From positions 1 to 64,000 of the forward strand of contig JAHEYU010000010.1 of NCBI GenBank assembly GCA_023251435.1: a stretch of DNA of 64,000 nt, written 5' to 3'. The notes under the pieces were generated by a model, which saw only the letters and a program-made list of their open reading frames with translations, was not told the DNA's origin and ran no database searches. Origin of the DNA: Bacteroidota bacterium (GTDB taxonomy: Bacteria > Bacteroidota > Bacteroidia > Bacteroidales > Prolixibacteraceae). Shown one piece after another: positions 50,366 through 59,691 of this stretch (positions are counted from its first letter, which is position 1; every line of letters starts with the position of its first letter). The position numbers and the translations under genes are program-made.

Positions 50366-51667
50366 TCATTTACAAAGCAAATAATTCTTAAAATCATCAA
50401 AATCAGTACTCATTCCAACAGATTTCTTCTCGCTGGTCATAAAAGCTGCCAATTTCTCCGGAAGGGTAACTGTTCCTTTACCCAGCACACCTTCAACTGT
50501 TTCGGTAAATTTAGCCGGATGGGCCGTTTCGAGGAAAACACCCACTTCACCATCTTTCAAATCAGCTTTCAACGCACGGTAGCCAATGGCTCCATGCGGA
50601 TCGAGCATATATTTTTCCTCCTCAAAAACCTGTTTCATCGTTTTGCGGATTTCTCCGTCAGAATACCGGTATCCAACCATATCCGACGAAATGGCCTTAT
50701 GCGAATGATTGTACAATTCAAGAATACGTGCAAAGTTACTGGGCGAACCCACATCCATTGCGTTGGCAATGGTAGCAACCGAGGCACGTGGCTTGTACTT
50801 GCCGGTTTGCAGATAATTATAAACAATATCGTTGCTGTTGTTGGCCGCAATAAACCGTTTAACGGGCAATCCCATAAATTTGGCAAACAATCCGGCAGTC
50901 AGGTTTCCGAAATTTCCGCTGGGCACCGAAAATACCAAATCACCCATAATTCCGGCTTCGCGCAAGCGGGCATAAGCGTTGAAATAATAGAAAGCCTGAG
51001 GCAGGAAACGAGCCACATTAATTGAATTGGCCGAGGTCAAAACAAGGGCATCATTGAGCTCTTTATCCAGAAAAGCCAGTTTTACCAAACGCTGACAATC
51101 GTCGAACGTGCCGTCAACTTCGAGTGCGGTAATGTTATTTTCGAGGGTTGTAAATTGTTTTTCCTGAATGTCGCTCACCAGTCCTTTGGGATACAGCACG
51201 TACACTTTTATACCCGGAACCTGAAAAAACCCATTGGCCACGGCGCTTCCGGTATCGCCCGAAGTTGCAACCAGAACGTTCACTTCCTTTTTAAACCCTT
51301 TCAGGAAATATCCGAGCATTCGTGCCATGAACCGCCCGCCGACATCTTTAAAAGCCATTGTTGGCCCGTGAAACAATTCGAGCGAATAAACGGATTCGGT
51401 TACTTTAACTATCGGGCAATCGAAGTTCAGCGTATCATAAACCAGATCTTTCAGTATTTCCTCCGGAATATCATCTCCAAAGAACTTTTTTGCAACCTCA
51501 AACGAAATTTCCTGAAAACTCATTTGATGAATATGCTCAAAGAATTTCGCATCAAACTCTTCAATCCTTTCAGGCATAAATAGGCCGTTGTCGGCAGCCA
51601 ATCCCTTTATTACGGCCTCCATCAGCGAAACCTTCGGAACGGTATGATTGGTACTAAAATACTTCAT
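50366..51667 (-). CDS. thrC: Threonine synthase
   Basis: 433 residues. The PLP lysine is Lys107 in 'LFHGPTMAFKDVGGRFMAR', and the phosphate loop is 'VLVATSGDTGSAVANGF'. 'YVLYPKGLVSDIQEKQFTTL' and 'PSGNFGNLTAGLFAKFMGLP' are characteristic. ThrC converts O-phosphohomoserine to threonine. It is last in an operon of four minus-strand genes with 16-bp spacing to the ApgM-type gene upstream, giving all steps from aspartate except aspartate-semialdehyde dehydrogenase. Confidence 0.95.
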   Translation of the reverse strand: MKYFSTNHTVPKVSLMEAVIKGLAADNGLFMPERIEEFDAKFFEHIHQMSFQEISFEVAKKFFGDDIPEEILKDLVYDTLNFDCPIVKVTESVYSLELFHGPTMAFKDVGGRFMARMLGYFLKGFKKEVNVLVATSGDTGSAVANGFFQVPGIKVYVLYPKGLVSDIQEKQFTTLENNITALEVDGTFDDCQRLVKLAFLDKELNDALVLTSANSINVARFLPQAFYYFNAYARLREAGIMGDLVFSVPSGNFGNLTAGLFAKFMGLPVKRFIAANNSNDIVYNYLQTGKYKPRASVATIANAMDVGSPSNFARILELYNHSHKAISSDMVGYRYSDGEIRKTMKQVFEEEKYMLDPHGAIGYRALKADLKDGEVGVFLETAHPAKFTETVEGVLGKGTVTLPEKLAAFMTSEKKSVGMSTDFDDFKNYLLCK

Positions 51668-51683
51668 AGAAATATGTTTTGTG

Positions 51684-52895
51684 TTATTTTAGTTGTATAA
51701 GTTTTCTCATAAATTCGTCGCCCTTCAAAATTCCGTAAGAGCCTTTTGCAACTTCAAATTCGTCGTAAAACTGTGCTTCATCAGGCGTTTCACCGGGCCG
51801 GTAAATGATGAAAGGCACCGCATCGCGGGTGTGAATTTTGGTCGCACAAGGTGTCGGATGATCGGGCAATACGGCTATTGTTACCGGTTCAACCATCTTT
51901 TCGGTTTCAGCAACAAGGTATTTTACTATCCGCGAATCCAAATAGCTGATGGTTTTGGTTTTCAGTTCCACATCGCCTTCGTGACCGGCTTCGTCGCTGG
52001 CTTCCACATGCAAATAAATAAAATCGTGATCTTTCAGCGCATCGATCGTTGCCTGGGCTTTCCCTTCGTAATTGGTGTCGTAAAGTCCGGTAGCCCCTTC
52101 CACTTTAATAACATCCATTCCGGCATAAACTCCAATTCCCTGAATGAGATCGACTGCCGAAATTACGGCCGATTTTTCAATGCCATACAGTTCTTTTAAG
52201 GTGGGCATCTGTGGTTTATATCCGGGCGACCAGGGCCATAAACTGTTGGCCATATCTTTTCCTGCTTCTTTACGTTTGAGATTGACAGGATGATCGGCCA
52301 GCAAAGCCTGTGAGCGCAAAATCAAATAATTCAGTAATCGTGCGGTTGCCGCAGCTTCTTCGTTTTCGGGATTGATTAAACACGGACGAAAAGGTTTTCC
52401 GGGAACGTCGTGCGGCGGAGTGCATGCGATTTGCTTTTTTCCACCTTTGATTACCAGTAGGTGCCTGTACGAAACGCCCGGATAAAAGCGGATCATCTCA
52501 TTTCCCAGTTTTTTGTTCAGGAATTCAATCAGCTGGTATGCTTCTGTATTTGAAATATGACCGGCTGAATGATTTTTGATGTTTTCGTTTTCAATGCAAA
52601 TAAGGTTGCACCGAAGCGCCAGATCGCCTTCTTCGAGGGTTACGCCAATGCTTGCGGCTTCGAGCACCCCACGGCCTTCAAAAACAGTGTGAACATCGTA
52701 ACCCAAAACCGACATGTTGGCGATTTCGCTTCCGGGGTGCATATCTTCCGGAACAGTAATTAACCGGCCGGTTCGTCCTCGTTTCGCTAAACTGTCGATC
52801 ACCGGTTTTTCGGCCATCTGCAACGGTGTTTTTCCTCCATATCCAGCCAACGGTTCGTCAGCCATCCCATCTCCTAAAACTATAATGTACTTCAT
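51684..52895 (-). CDS. ApgM-type phosphotransfer enzyme, probable homoserine kinase analogue
   Basis: 403 residues of the alkaline-phosphatase superfamily, cofactor-independent phosphoglycerate mutase (ApgM) branch. 'YIIVLGDGMADEP' carries the metal Asp9, 'GSEIANMSVLGYDV' the nucleophile Ser, and 'FIYLHVEASDEAGHEGDVEL' and 'VAIAVLPDHPTP'-type segments the second metal site. In threonine operons lacking thrB, this family is the predicted functional analogue of homoserine kinase. Here it sits between thrA/budA and thrC with no thrB nearby, so homoserine phosphorylation is more likely than glycolysis. Confidence 0.85.
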   Translation of the reverse strand: MKYIIVLGDGMADEPLAGYGGKTPLQMAEKPVIDSLAKRGRTGRLITVPEDMHPGSEIANMSVLGYDVHTVFEGRGVLEAASIGVTLEEGDLALRCNLICIENENIKNHSAGHISNTEAYQLIEFLNKKLGNEMIRFYPGVSYRHLLVIKGGKKQIACTPPHDVPGKPFRPCLINPENEEAAATARLLNYLILRSQALLADHPVNLKRKEAGKDMANSLWPWSPGYKPQMPTLKELYGIEKSAVISAVDLIQGIGVYAGMDVIKVEGATGLYDTNYEGKAQATIDALKDHDFIYLHVEASDEAGHEGDVELKTKTISYLDSRIVKYLVAETEKMVEPVTIAVLPDHPTPCATKIHTRDAVPFIIYRPGETPDEAQFYDEFEVAKGSYGILKGDEFMRKLIQLK

Positions 52896-52901
52896 AAATT
52901 C

Positions 52902-53681
52902 TTAATTTTCAACTTGTTTAACTTGCTCTGACCGGTCAGTTTTAAATTCACTATTCTGAAATGCCATAGATTCCGGCAATTGCATTTCAAAATGACTAAT
53001 CCGGTCAAGCATCAACATTCCCGACTTTAACTGAAAACCAAGCAAATGTCCTCCTGATAATTTATCATCCGACAAAAAATGAAGGTGATATCCGGTAATA
53101 TTGATCCCTTTTACAAATTCGGGACAAAAAAATCCGGTAAGTTTCCCTTTTGTTTCTGATATATAGAATTCAGGCTGCTGACGTGTAACAACGATTAATT
53201 CAGGATAAGGTTTTTGCTGTGCCGGAACACTTCGGGTGTGCACCGATTCAAATTCTCCTTCCAACCGAATGGCATAGAAATAATTGGGGCTTCCAGTCAG
53301 ACTATCTACCAAATGTTGAAATTTCAGGTAATCCAGATTTTCAACTTTCACAGAATCCTCTGGTACAAATTTCACAACCGAAGCAAATGGAGTCAGGCTT
53401 TCTACTGAAGGACGATAAACTTTTCCGTCGGACTTCACTTGGAAAAACTGCCCGTTTTCGAACACCATCTCGCCATCGAGTGCATTGAAGGTACCGATTC
53501 CAAAATCACCTTTCTGCGCAAGTTCAGCAAGAGTTGTACTTCCATCAAACACTCCCTGCATCAAGGCATCAATGGTCGAAACCTGAAACAAAGCTTGTTC
53601 TTTAGGCTGATTTGGAATAGGAGGACTACAACCGATCAATGTCCAAACAAAAAATACAAATATTTGATACCTAAATTTCAT
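52902..53681 (-). CDS. Exported acetolactate decarboxylase lipoprotein
   Basis: 259 residues of the alpha-acetolactate decarboxylase family. Zinc ligands His199, His201 and His212 ('TGYHLHFLSDDKLSGGH') have the same spacing as 194/196/207 of the Brevibacillus enzyme, and Arg150 in 'ESVHTRSVPAQQKPYPE' matches catalytic Arg145. 'FGIGTFNALDGEMV' is the family's N-terminal block. Unlike cytoplasmic BudA, it starts with a lipoprotein signal ('FFVWTLIGCSPP', Cys18). It would decarboxylate 2-acetolactate to acetoin outside the cytoplasm. It lies 3 bp after thrA and 6 bp before the ApgM gene, inside the threonine operon. Confidence 0.88.
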   Translation of the reverse strand: MKFRYQIFVFFVWTLIGCSPPIPNQPKEQALFQVSTIDALMQGVFDGSTTLAELAQKGDFGIGTFNALDGEMVFENGQFFQVKSDGKVYRPSVESLTPFASVVKFVPEDSVKVENLDYLKFQHLVDSLTGSPNYFYAIRLEGEFESVHTRSVPAQQKPYPELIVVTRQQPEFYISETKGKLTGFFCPEFVKGINITGYHLHFLSDDKLSGGHLLGFQLKSGMLMLDRISHFEMQLPESMAFQNSEFKTDRSEQVKQVEN

Positions 53682-53684
53682 ATT

Positions 53685-56114
53685 TTAGATATTCGACACT
53701 CTAATAATATCGGCAAAGACACCGGCGGCGGTAACTGCAGCACCGGCTCCGTACCCTTTAATTATCATGGGGAATTCCTGGTAACGTTCGGTAGTAAACA
53801 TCACCAGATTGTTCGACCCCTGAAGATCGGCAAACGGATGACCTGCCGTAATTTCCTGAAGTCCGCATTCGGCCGTTCCATTTTCGAATTTGGCCACAAA
53901 CCGCCAGAAACGTCCTTCAGCAGCGAGTTTTTTCCTGTTGGCTTCAAATTCGGCATCTACTGCGGGTATGTTTTTCCAGAAATCATCCACACTTCCTTCG
54001 AAATATTTAGCCGGAACAAACGTGTTGATTTTAATGTCTTTCATGTCGAACTGATAACCTGATTCACGAACCAGAATCAGCAGTTTTCGCGCAACATCAA
54101 CTCCACTTAGGTCGATTCTCGGGTCGGGCTCTGCAAATCCCAGATCTTTGGCCATGCGAATTGTTTGGCTCAATGGTACTGTTTCGCTGATGGTATTGAA
54201 AATAAAATTGAGTGTTCCGGATAAAACCGCTTCGATTTTCAGGATGGTATCACCCGAATTTACCAGATCGTTCAGTGTGGTAATAATCGGCAACCCGGCA
54301 CCAACATTGGTTTCGAAAAGGAATTTGACACCTTTGCGCTTGGCCGTTTTCTTCAGGAGCGCGTAATTTTCGTAAGCCGATGAAGCAGCCACCTTATTGG
54401 CAGTCACAATAGAAACGTTGGCATTCAGCAATTCGGCATACAACCCGGCAGCCTGATCGTTGGCTGTACAATCCACAAAAATTGAGTTGTACATATTCAG
54501 ACCAATAATCTCATTTTTAAACTGTTCCAAGCTCGATACATGTCCTTCTTCCATCATTTTTTCACGGAAAGTGCCAATATCAATTCCTTCGCGGTTAAAA
54601 AGCATCTTTTTTGAGTTGGCAACACCGGCCAGTTTTATCTTTAAATGTTTTTCTTTCAGCAATTTTGATTGCTGCTGTTTAATTTGTTCAAGCAGGTTTC
54701 CGCCCACAAGGCCAATTCCCAATAGAAAAACATTCAGTTCAACATTTTCTGAAAGGAAGAACGATTCGTGAACAACATTCAGTGTTTTGCGCAAATCAGA
54801 GATTTTAACCACCCACGAGATATTTAACTCGGAAGCTCCCTGCGCGATGGCAATGATATTGATCCCATTTTTCCCGATGGTATTGAACAGCTTCCCGGCA
54901 ACTCCGGTAGCGTGTTTCATGTTTTCACCCACAATGGCCACAATGGCGAGATTATTCTCGATGGTGATTTTGTTGATCTGATCCAACTGAATTTCCCGTT
55001 CGAATTCCAATCTGATGGCAGTTTCGGCCTTTTCGGAACTTGCCGAATCGATAGCAAAGCTGATGGAATTCTCTGACGAAGCCTGCGAAATAAGGATTAC
55101 ACTGATATTCTGGCGTGCCAGCGCCCCGAAAAGCCTGGCTGAAATGCCTGTCACACCAACCATTCCCAATCCCTGAATGGTAATGAGTGTTATATTCGAA
55201 ATGGATGAAATACCCTTAATCGGTAAATCTTTCCCGTTAAGTTTGCTGGCGGTAATTAAAGTTCCTTCGGCTTCAGGCTCCATCGTATTCTTTATCCTGA
55301 CAGGAATACCTTTCTTATAAACCGGCAGAATTGTAGGCGGATAAATCACCTTTGCACCGAAGTGCGAAAGTTCCATGGCCTCCGAATAACTTAGGGTTTT
55401 AATGGTGTAGGCTTTACTGATTACGCGCGGGTCAGCAGTCATAAAACCATTTACATCGGTCCAGATTTCGAGCGACGAAACATCCAGGGCAGCGGCAAAA
55501 ATAGCGCCTGTGTAATCCGATCCGCCACGACCTAAAGTGGTATATTCGCCCAAATCGTTGCTGGCAATAAAGCCCGGAACAATGGCAATACCCGAAAATG
55601 AGCTAAAAGCAGTCTCAATCAATTTATTCGTTACCGAAAAATTCACGATGGCTTTCCCAAAATCGCTGTTGGTTCTGATCAGTTTACTTGAATCGAAAAA
55701 ACCTGCTTTTGGAATATATTCTGAAATAATGAGCGAAGATAAGCGTTCGCCAAAGCCACCAATTTTATCGAGTGTTTTGGGGGTAAGTTCGCCAATGAGC
55801 GAAACACCATGAACAATCCGTTCAAGTTCTTCAAGCAAAGCCTGAACTTTCGCTTTAACTTCAGATCGTTTTTCACCATCAAACAGCTTTTCAATCGTTT
55901 CGAAATGGCGCGTGTTTATTTCCGTTAATTCAGCCTGAAAGTAGCCGGTTCCAATCGCAGCCATTTTTGCTGCACTCAAAATTTTGTCAGTAATTCCACC
56001 CAAGGCCGACACAACAACGATTACATCATCGTCCTGTCCCATAAGGATTTCCTTCACCTTCTGAATATTTTCAGCGCTTCCGACAGAAGTGCCTCCAAAC
56101 TTTAAAACTTTCAT
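53685..56114 (-). CDS. thrA: Bifunctional aspartokinase / homoserine dehydrogenase
   Basis: 809 residues, the usual length of ThrA. The aspartokinase domain ('MKVLKFGGTSVGSAENIQKV', 'TTLGRGGSDYTGAIFAAALD', about 1-290) is followed by two ACT domains (about 310-455), which bind the feedback effector threonine. The homoserine dehydrogenase domain (about 465-809) has the NAD(P) fold 'LLGIGLVGGNLLEQIKQQQ', then 'TANKVAASSAYENYALLKK', 'FETNVGAGLPIITTLNDLV' and 'GTLNFIFNT'. It is first gene of the thr operon. The leader 56115-56231 has small hairpins but no threonine-rich leader peptide that I can see. Confidence 0.96.
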   Translation of the reverse strand: MKVLKFGGTSVGSAENIQKVKEILMGQDDDVIVVVSALGGITDKILSAAKMAAIGTGYFQAELTEINTRHFETIEKLFDGEKRSEVKAKVQALLEELERIVHGVSLIGELTPKTLDKIGGFGERLSSLIISEYIPKAGFFDSSKLIRTNSDFGKAIVNFSVTNKLIETAFSSFSGIAIVPGFIASNDLGEYTTLGRGGSDYTGAIFAAALDVSSLEIWTDVNGFMTADPRVISKAYTIKTLSYSEAMELSHFGAKVIYPPTILPVYKKGIPVRIKNTMEPEAEGTLITASKLNGKDLPIKGISSISNITLITIQGLGMVGVTGISARLFGALARQNISVILISQASSENSISFAIDSASSEKAETAIRLEFEREIQLDQINKITIENNLAIVAIVGENMKHATGVAGKLFNTIGKNGINIIAIAQGASELNISWVVKISDLRKTLNVVHESFFLSENVELNVFLLGIGLVGGNLLEQIKQQQSKLLKEKHLKIKLAGVANSKKMLFNREGIDIGTFREKMMEEGHVSSLEQFKNEIIGLNMYNSIFVDCTANDQAAGLYAELLNANVSIVTANKVAASSAYENYALLKKTAKRKGVKFLFETNVGAGLPIITTLNDLVNSGDTILKIEAVLSGTLNFIFNTISETVPLSQTIRMAKDLGFAEPDPRIDLSGVDVARKLLILVRESGYQFDMKDIKINTFVPAKYFEGSVDDFWKNIPAVDAEFEANRKKLAAEGRFWRFVAKFENGTAECGLQEITAGHPFADLQGSNNLVMFTTERYQEFPMIIKGYGAGAAVTAAGVFADIIRVSNI

Positions 56115-56231
56115 AAAACTTTTTATTAACGGAAGACTTTAATCTGTAAGCAGATTTTACTTCCTGATTACGATTCAAAATAAACAAACAAAACCTGATT
56201 TTTATCAGTTTCAGGGGCAAAAGATAGCATT

Positions 56232-56272
56232 AAAAAAAATCCGGATGAAACAGCACAGCTATCACATCCGGA
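56232..56272 (-). terminator. Intrinsic terminator of bcp-recA
   Basis: TCCGGATG (56240-56247) pairs with CATCCGGA (56265-56272), and eight A residues at 56232-56239 become a T-run on the minus strand. It sits 25 bp downstream of the recA stop and separates recA from the thr operon leader. Confidence 0.9.
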
Positions 56273-56296
56273 CATCACTGTATTTTTAATCTTTAT

Positions 56297-57322
56297 TTAA
56301 TTTACCGTCGATGATGTGGTAATCGATTCCAAAATTTTAGCTTCCAATTCGAGCGCCAGTTCAGGATTGTCGTGAAGTACATTTTTCACCGATTCACGTC
56401 CCTGTCCGAGTTTGGTTTCGCCATAACTGAACCACGATCCGGCCTTTTTAATGATGTTGAGTTCTACACCCAAATCAATAATTTCGCCTGTTTTTGAAAT
56501 ACCTTCGCCATACATGATATCGAATTCGGCCTTTTTGAACGGTGGTGCCACTTTGTTTTTAACCACTTTCACACGGGTATGATTTCCCTGTGCCTCTTCT
56601 CCATCTTTTATCTGGCCAATGCGGCGAATATCCAATCGTACCGAAGCGTAAAATTTCAAAGCATTTCCGCCGGTAGTTGTTTCAGGATTTCCGAACATTA
56701 CACCGATTTTGTCGCGAAGCTGATTGATAAAAATAACGCAGGTTTTAGTCTTATTGATGTTGGCGGTGAGTTTCCTCAGGGCCTGAGACATTAAACGAGC
56801 CTGTAGACCCATTTTCGAGTCGCCCATTTCGCCTTCAATTTCAGCTTTGGGCGTCAAAGCTGCAACAGAGTCAATCACGATAATATCTACTGCGCCTGAA
56901 CGAATCAGGTTATCCGCAATTTCGAGGGCCTGCTCGCCGTTATCGGGTTGCGAAATCAAAAGTTCGTTAATATCGACTCCCAATTTGGTTGCATAACCCG
57001 GATCAAATGCATGTTCAGCATCAATAATTGCTGCAATTCCGCCGGCTTTCTGGGCTTCAGCAATAGCATGAATTGCGAGTGTTGTTTTACCTGAAGATTC
57101 AGGACCATAAATTTCGATAATTCGGCCTTTGGGGTAGCCGCCAACACCCATTGCGATATCTAAACCAAGTGAGCCTGATGAAATTGAAGAAACATCTTCG
57201 ACAGCGCGGTCACCTAATTTCATAATCGAGCCTTTGCCATAGCTTTTCTCGATCTTATCCATCGTAAGTTGAAGCGCCTTTAGTTTTTCCTTGTTCTGGT
57301 TACTTTTTTCTTCGTTTGCCAT
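56297..57322 (-). CDS. recA: Recombinase RecA
   Basis: 341 residues. Walker A is 'GPESSGKT' (73-80), Walker B is '[17 protein letters not shown]', and loop L2 is near '[17 protein letters not shown]'. 'GSIMKLGD' and 'GKGSIMKLG' near 29-38 are the usual RecA start region. RecA carries out strand exchange and promotes LexA-type self-cleavage. It follows bcp by 4 bp on the same strand, so it is likely co-transcribed; no lexA is present in the window. Confidence 0.98.
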   Translation of the reverse strand: MANEEKSNQNKEKLKALQLTMDKIEKSYGKGSIMKLGDRAVEDVSSISSGSLGLDIAMGVGGYPKGRIIEIYGPESSGKTTLAIHAIAEAQKAGGIAAIIDAEHAFDPGYATKLGVDINELLISQPDNGEQALEIADNLIRSGAVDIIVIDSVAALTPKAEIEGEMGDSKMGLQARLMSQALRKLTANINKTKTCVIFINQLRDKIGVMFGNPETTTGGNALKFYASVRLDIRRIGQIKDGEEAQGNHTRVKVVKNKVAPPFKKAEFDIMYGEGISKTGEIIDLGVELNIIKKAGSWFSYGETKLGQGRESVKNVLHDNPELALELEAKILESITTSSTVN

Positions 57323-57326
57323 ATTA

Positions 57327-57791
57327 CTAAATATCTAATGCTTTGGTTAATTGAACTGTATGATTTTTTGTATCTACTTTATCTAAAATTTCCTCAATAA
57401 TTCCCTCGTCACTAATCACGAAAGTTGTGCGCAAAACACCCATGTACTTTTTGCCGTACATGCTCTTTTCGGCCCAAACTCCATAAGCCTGCAAAATTTC
57501 TTTTTCAGTATCGGCAATCAAATTAAACCCGAATTGAAATTTATCGGCAAACTTTTTATGCGATGCAACACTGTCGGGGCTTACACCAACAACTTCATAA
57601 CCTTTCGACAGCCACGACTGATAATTGTCGTTGAGGTCACACGACTCTGCAGTGCAACCGGGCGTATTGTCTTTGGGATAAAAGTATAAAATCAACTTTT
57701 TACCCTTGAATTTATCCAGCGAAATTAACTCTCCTGACTGGTTTGGCCCTGAAAATTGAGGAGCTTTATCACCCTTGCTTAAAGTTGCCAT
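57327..57791 (-). CDS. bcp: Thioredoxin-dependent thiol peroxidase (PrxQ/Bcp)
   Basis: 154 residues of the AhpC/TSA fold. The peroxidatic Cys46 and resolving Cys51 are in '[16 protein letters not shown]', the pattern of PrxQ enzymes, with 'LILYFYPK' before it and '[17 protein letters not shown]' in the C-terminal half. It reduces hydrogen peroxide and organic peroxides using thioredoxin. Its stop is 4 bp ahead of recA, linking peroxide defence and DNA repair in one transcript. Confidence 0.95.
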   Translation of the reverse strand: MATLSKGDKAPQFSGPNQSGELISLDKFKGKKLILYFYPKDNTPGCTAESCDLNDNYQSWLSKGYEVVGVSPDSVASHKKFADKFQFGFNLIADTEKEILQAYGVWAEKSMYGKKYMGVLRTTFVISDEGIIEEILDKVDTKNHTVQLTKALDI

Positions 57792-57943
57792 TATTGATTT
57801 TTTTTAGGATAGACAAATATACTTGAAATAATAATATGAATCGGTTGGAACAATCCTTTGTTCGTAAAATAAACTATCGGCTCAAAGCACAGCTGATGGT
57901 ACATTTTTTGTAATTTTAAACCCGAATCAATTCGAAACCGAAT

Positions 57944-58930
57944 ATGTTAATTCTTTTAAAACAAAGCATAAAAACAACCTTCATTCTCCTATTGTTTATG
58001 TTGGGAGGAACAAATTTGAATGCAGGCACTCTGCCTTTTTATAAAAGTCAGGGAACCCATTTAAATACCATCGCATTAAAATTTCCTCTCGAATCCCACT
58101 TAAAATACTCTGCTGAAAATGACACGATTAAGGTAAACGAAATTCAGAACGAGCTATTTACAATTCCAAAGCGACTTGAAAAAACTGAAATTAGTTTTCG
58201 GATCAACTCCGACATCAACTATCTAAGTTTCGATCACTTTATCAGGAATGTGGCGAAGAAAATGTTTTTTCAGGCATGGCTAAAAGAAAAAGAACTCGCC
58301 AGACTTTCTGTTCAAACCGATAGTTTACGTCATGCATATTCCGCCGCCGAATCAGAAAAAAAGGAAGAAATATCGTCGCTGATTCTGCAGTCCGAGAAGA
58401 AATCAATTCAGCTAAACCAGGAAATCCCTGCATTGTATGAAAATGCAAGAAACGAAGAAGACAGCTACTGGCGATCAGCCTCGGGTACTGAAATAAACCG
58501 ATTTCAGGAAAAAATTAAAGAATATGCCGATAGTTTACAGCAAATTGCAACAAAAGATGAGCAAAAAAGTGCCATCAATCCTGAAGTAAAAGATACGATT
58601 GTATTGTATAGTCCGGCTCCTCAGGTGGCTGAAATTAAGGCCGAAGATCCTATGGGAATCGTTTATAAAATACAGATTGGAGCTTTTAAGGGAAAAATCC
58701 CGGATACTGCAAACAAACTGATCACAAAGCTTTCGATGATCAGAAAAATAGATAAACATATTGACAGCAAAGGTGTTACTATTTACACAACAGGTAATTT
58801 AAAATCATATCAGGAAGCAGCTATCCTGCAAAATCAGATAAAACAGGAAGGAGCTAAAAATCCGACAATTACCGCCTATCAAGACGGGAAAAAGATAGCA
58901 ATTAATGGGAAGCCGGAAAATAAAAAATAA
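57944..58930 (+). CDS. SPOR-domain exported protein
   Basis: 328 residues with a signal peptide (about 1-27, ending 'TNLNAG'), a long helical and probably coiled middle (about 90-210, 'AYSAAESEKKEEISSLILQS'), and a C-terminal SPOR domain (about 245-320; 'GIVYKIQIGAFKGKIPDTAN', 'YTTGNLKSYQEAAILQNQI'). SPOR domains bind denuded peptidoglycan at division sites. It is divergent from bcp-recA and followed within 4 bp by clpS. Confidence 0.82.
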   Translation: MLILLKQSIKTTFILLLFMLGGTNLNAGTLPFYKSQGTHLNTIALKFPLESHLKYSAENDTIKVNEIQNELFTIPKRLEKTEISFRINSDINYLSFDHFIRNVAKKMFFQAWLKEKELARLSVQTDSLRHAYSAAESEKKEEISSLILQSEKKSIQLNQEIPALYENARNEEDSYWRSASGTEINRFQEKIKEYADSLQQIATKDEQKSAINPEVKDTIVLYSPAPQVAEIKAEDPMGIVYKIQIGAFKGKIPDTANKLITKLSMIRKIDKHIDSKGVTIYTTGNLKSYQEAAILQNQIKQEGAKNPTITAYQDGKKIAINGKPENKK

Positions 58931-58934
58931 CAAT

Positions 58935-59216
58935 ATGACCTCTAAAGAACACCCACAGAAAGAGTTTAACGAAGAAACCAACGAGCAAAACAAGCAGGAA
59001 CGATTTCTCGTTTTACACAACGACGACTATCATACTTTCGATTATGTGATCGATGCGCTCATAGAAGTTTGTGAACATGATGTAAGCCAGGCCGAACAAT
59101 GTACATTATTGGTTCATTATAAAGGAAAATGCGATGTTAAAAAAGGAAGTTTTTCGTATCTTAGGCCATTGAAAAAAGCGCTTACACAAAAAAAACTTAA
59201 AGCAACCATCGACTAA
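58935..59216 (+). CDS. clpS: ClpS adaptor for the ClpAP protease
   Basis: 93 residues from the ATG at 58935, 4 bp after the previous stop (a longer frame would overlap it). ClpS features are 'RFLVLHNDDYHTFDYVIDAL', with the N-D-D-x-H/T type metal-like site, and 'CTLLVHYKGKCDVKKGSF'. ClpS delivers N-degron substrates to ClpA/ClpC. The N-terminal 25 residues are charged and disordered-looking, as usual. Confidence 0.92.
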   Translation: MTSKEHPQKEFNEETNEQNKQERFLVLHNDDYHTFDYVIDALIEVCEHDVSQAEQCTLLVHYKGKCDVKKGSFSYLRPLKKALTQKKLKATID

Positions 59217-59217
59217 T

Positions 59218-59691
59218 ATGACCATCCTCGTAATCCTTCTGCTGATATTTTTAGGTATCGTTTTAATGTTGATTGAATTTACTATTCTTCCGGGGATTAC
59301 AATTGCCGGTATAGGTGGTGTTTTGCTGTTCGGGTACAGTATTTACCTGGCCTTTACCAGCTACGGAACACTTGCAGGCATTATTACACTTGCCTTTGTG
59401 CTCATTTTTTCTCCAATACTTATTATCGCATTGTTCAAGGGTAAAACGGGCAAAAAGTTAACTCTTGGAGCGGTTGTTTCGGGAATTGCTAATGAAATTG
59501 ATACCAATAAAATAAAAATCGGCGACGTTGGTATTACTGTCGGAAGATTGGCGCCAATGGGCAAAATTAGAGTGAACGATATTGTTGTTGAAGCAAAATC
59601 GACAGGAAATTTCATGGATCCGGGCGAAGAAGTAAGAATTATTGAAATTGAAAAATCACTAATAACTGTTGAACCAATAAATTTAAAATAA
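59218..59691 (+). CDS. NfeD-family membrane protein
   Basis: 157 residues: two or three transmembrane helices (about 1-22, 27-48, 53-75) and a C-terminal OB-fold NfeD domain ('[20 protein letters not shown]', '[20 protein letters not shown]'). The short NfeD form partners flotillins in membrane microdomains. It begins 1 bp after clpS, and its final codon overlaps the floA start, so the pair is translationally coupled. Confidence 0.9.
   Translation: MTILVILLLIFLGIVLMLIEFTILPGITIAGIGGVLLFGYSIYLAFTSYGTLAGIITLAFVLIFSPILIIALFKGKTGKKLTLGAVVSGIANEIDTNKIKIGDVGITVGRLAPMGKIRVNDIVVEAKSTGNFMDPGEEVRIIEIEKSLITVEPINLK

Noticed and set aside
50270-51025. 251-codon plus-strand ORF
   Set aside because: It is the shadow of threonine synthase on the other strand; thrC has all catalytic motifs.
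53439-54062. 207-codon plus-strand ORF
   Set aside because: Antisense to budA and thrA, with no independent coding signature.
56115-56231. Possible threonine attenuator ahead of thrA
   Set aside because: Short hairpins exist, but no leader peptide with Thr codons and no clear terminator/antiterminator pair were seen.
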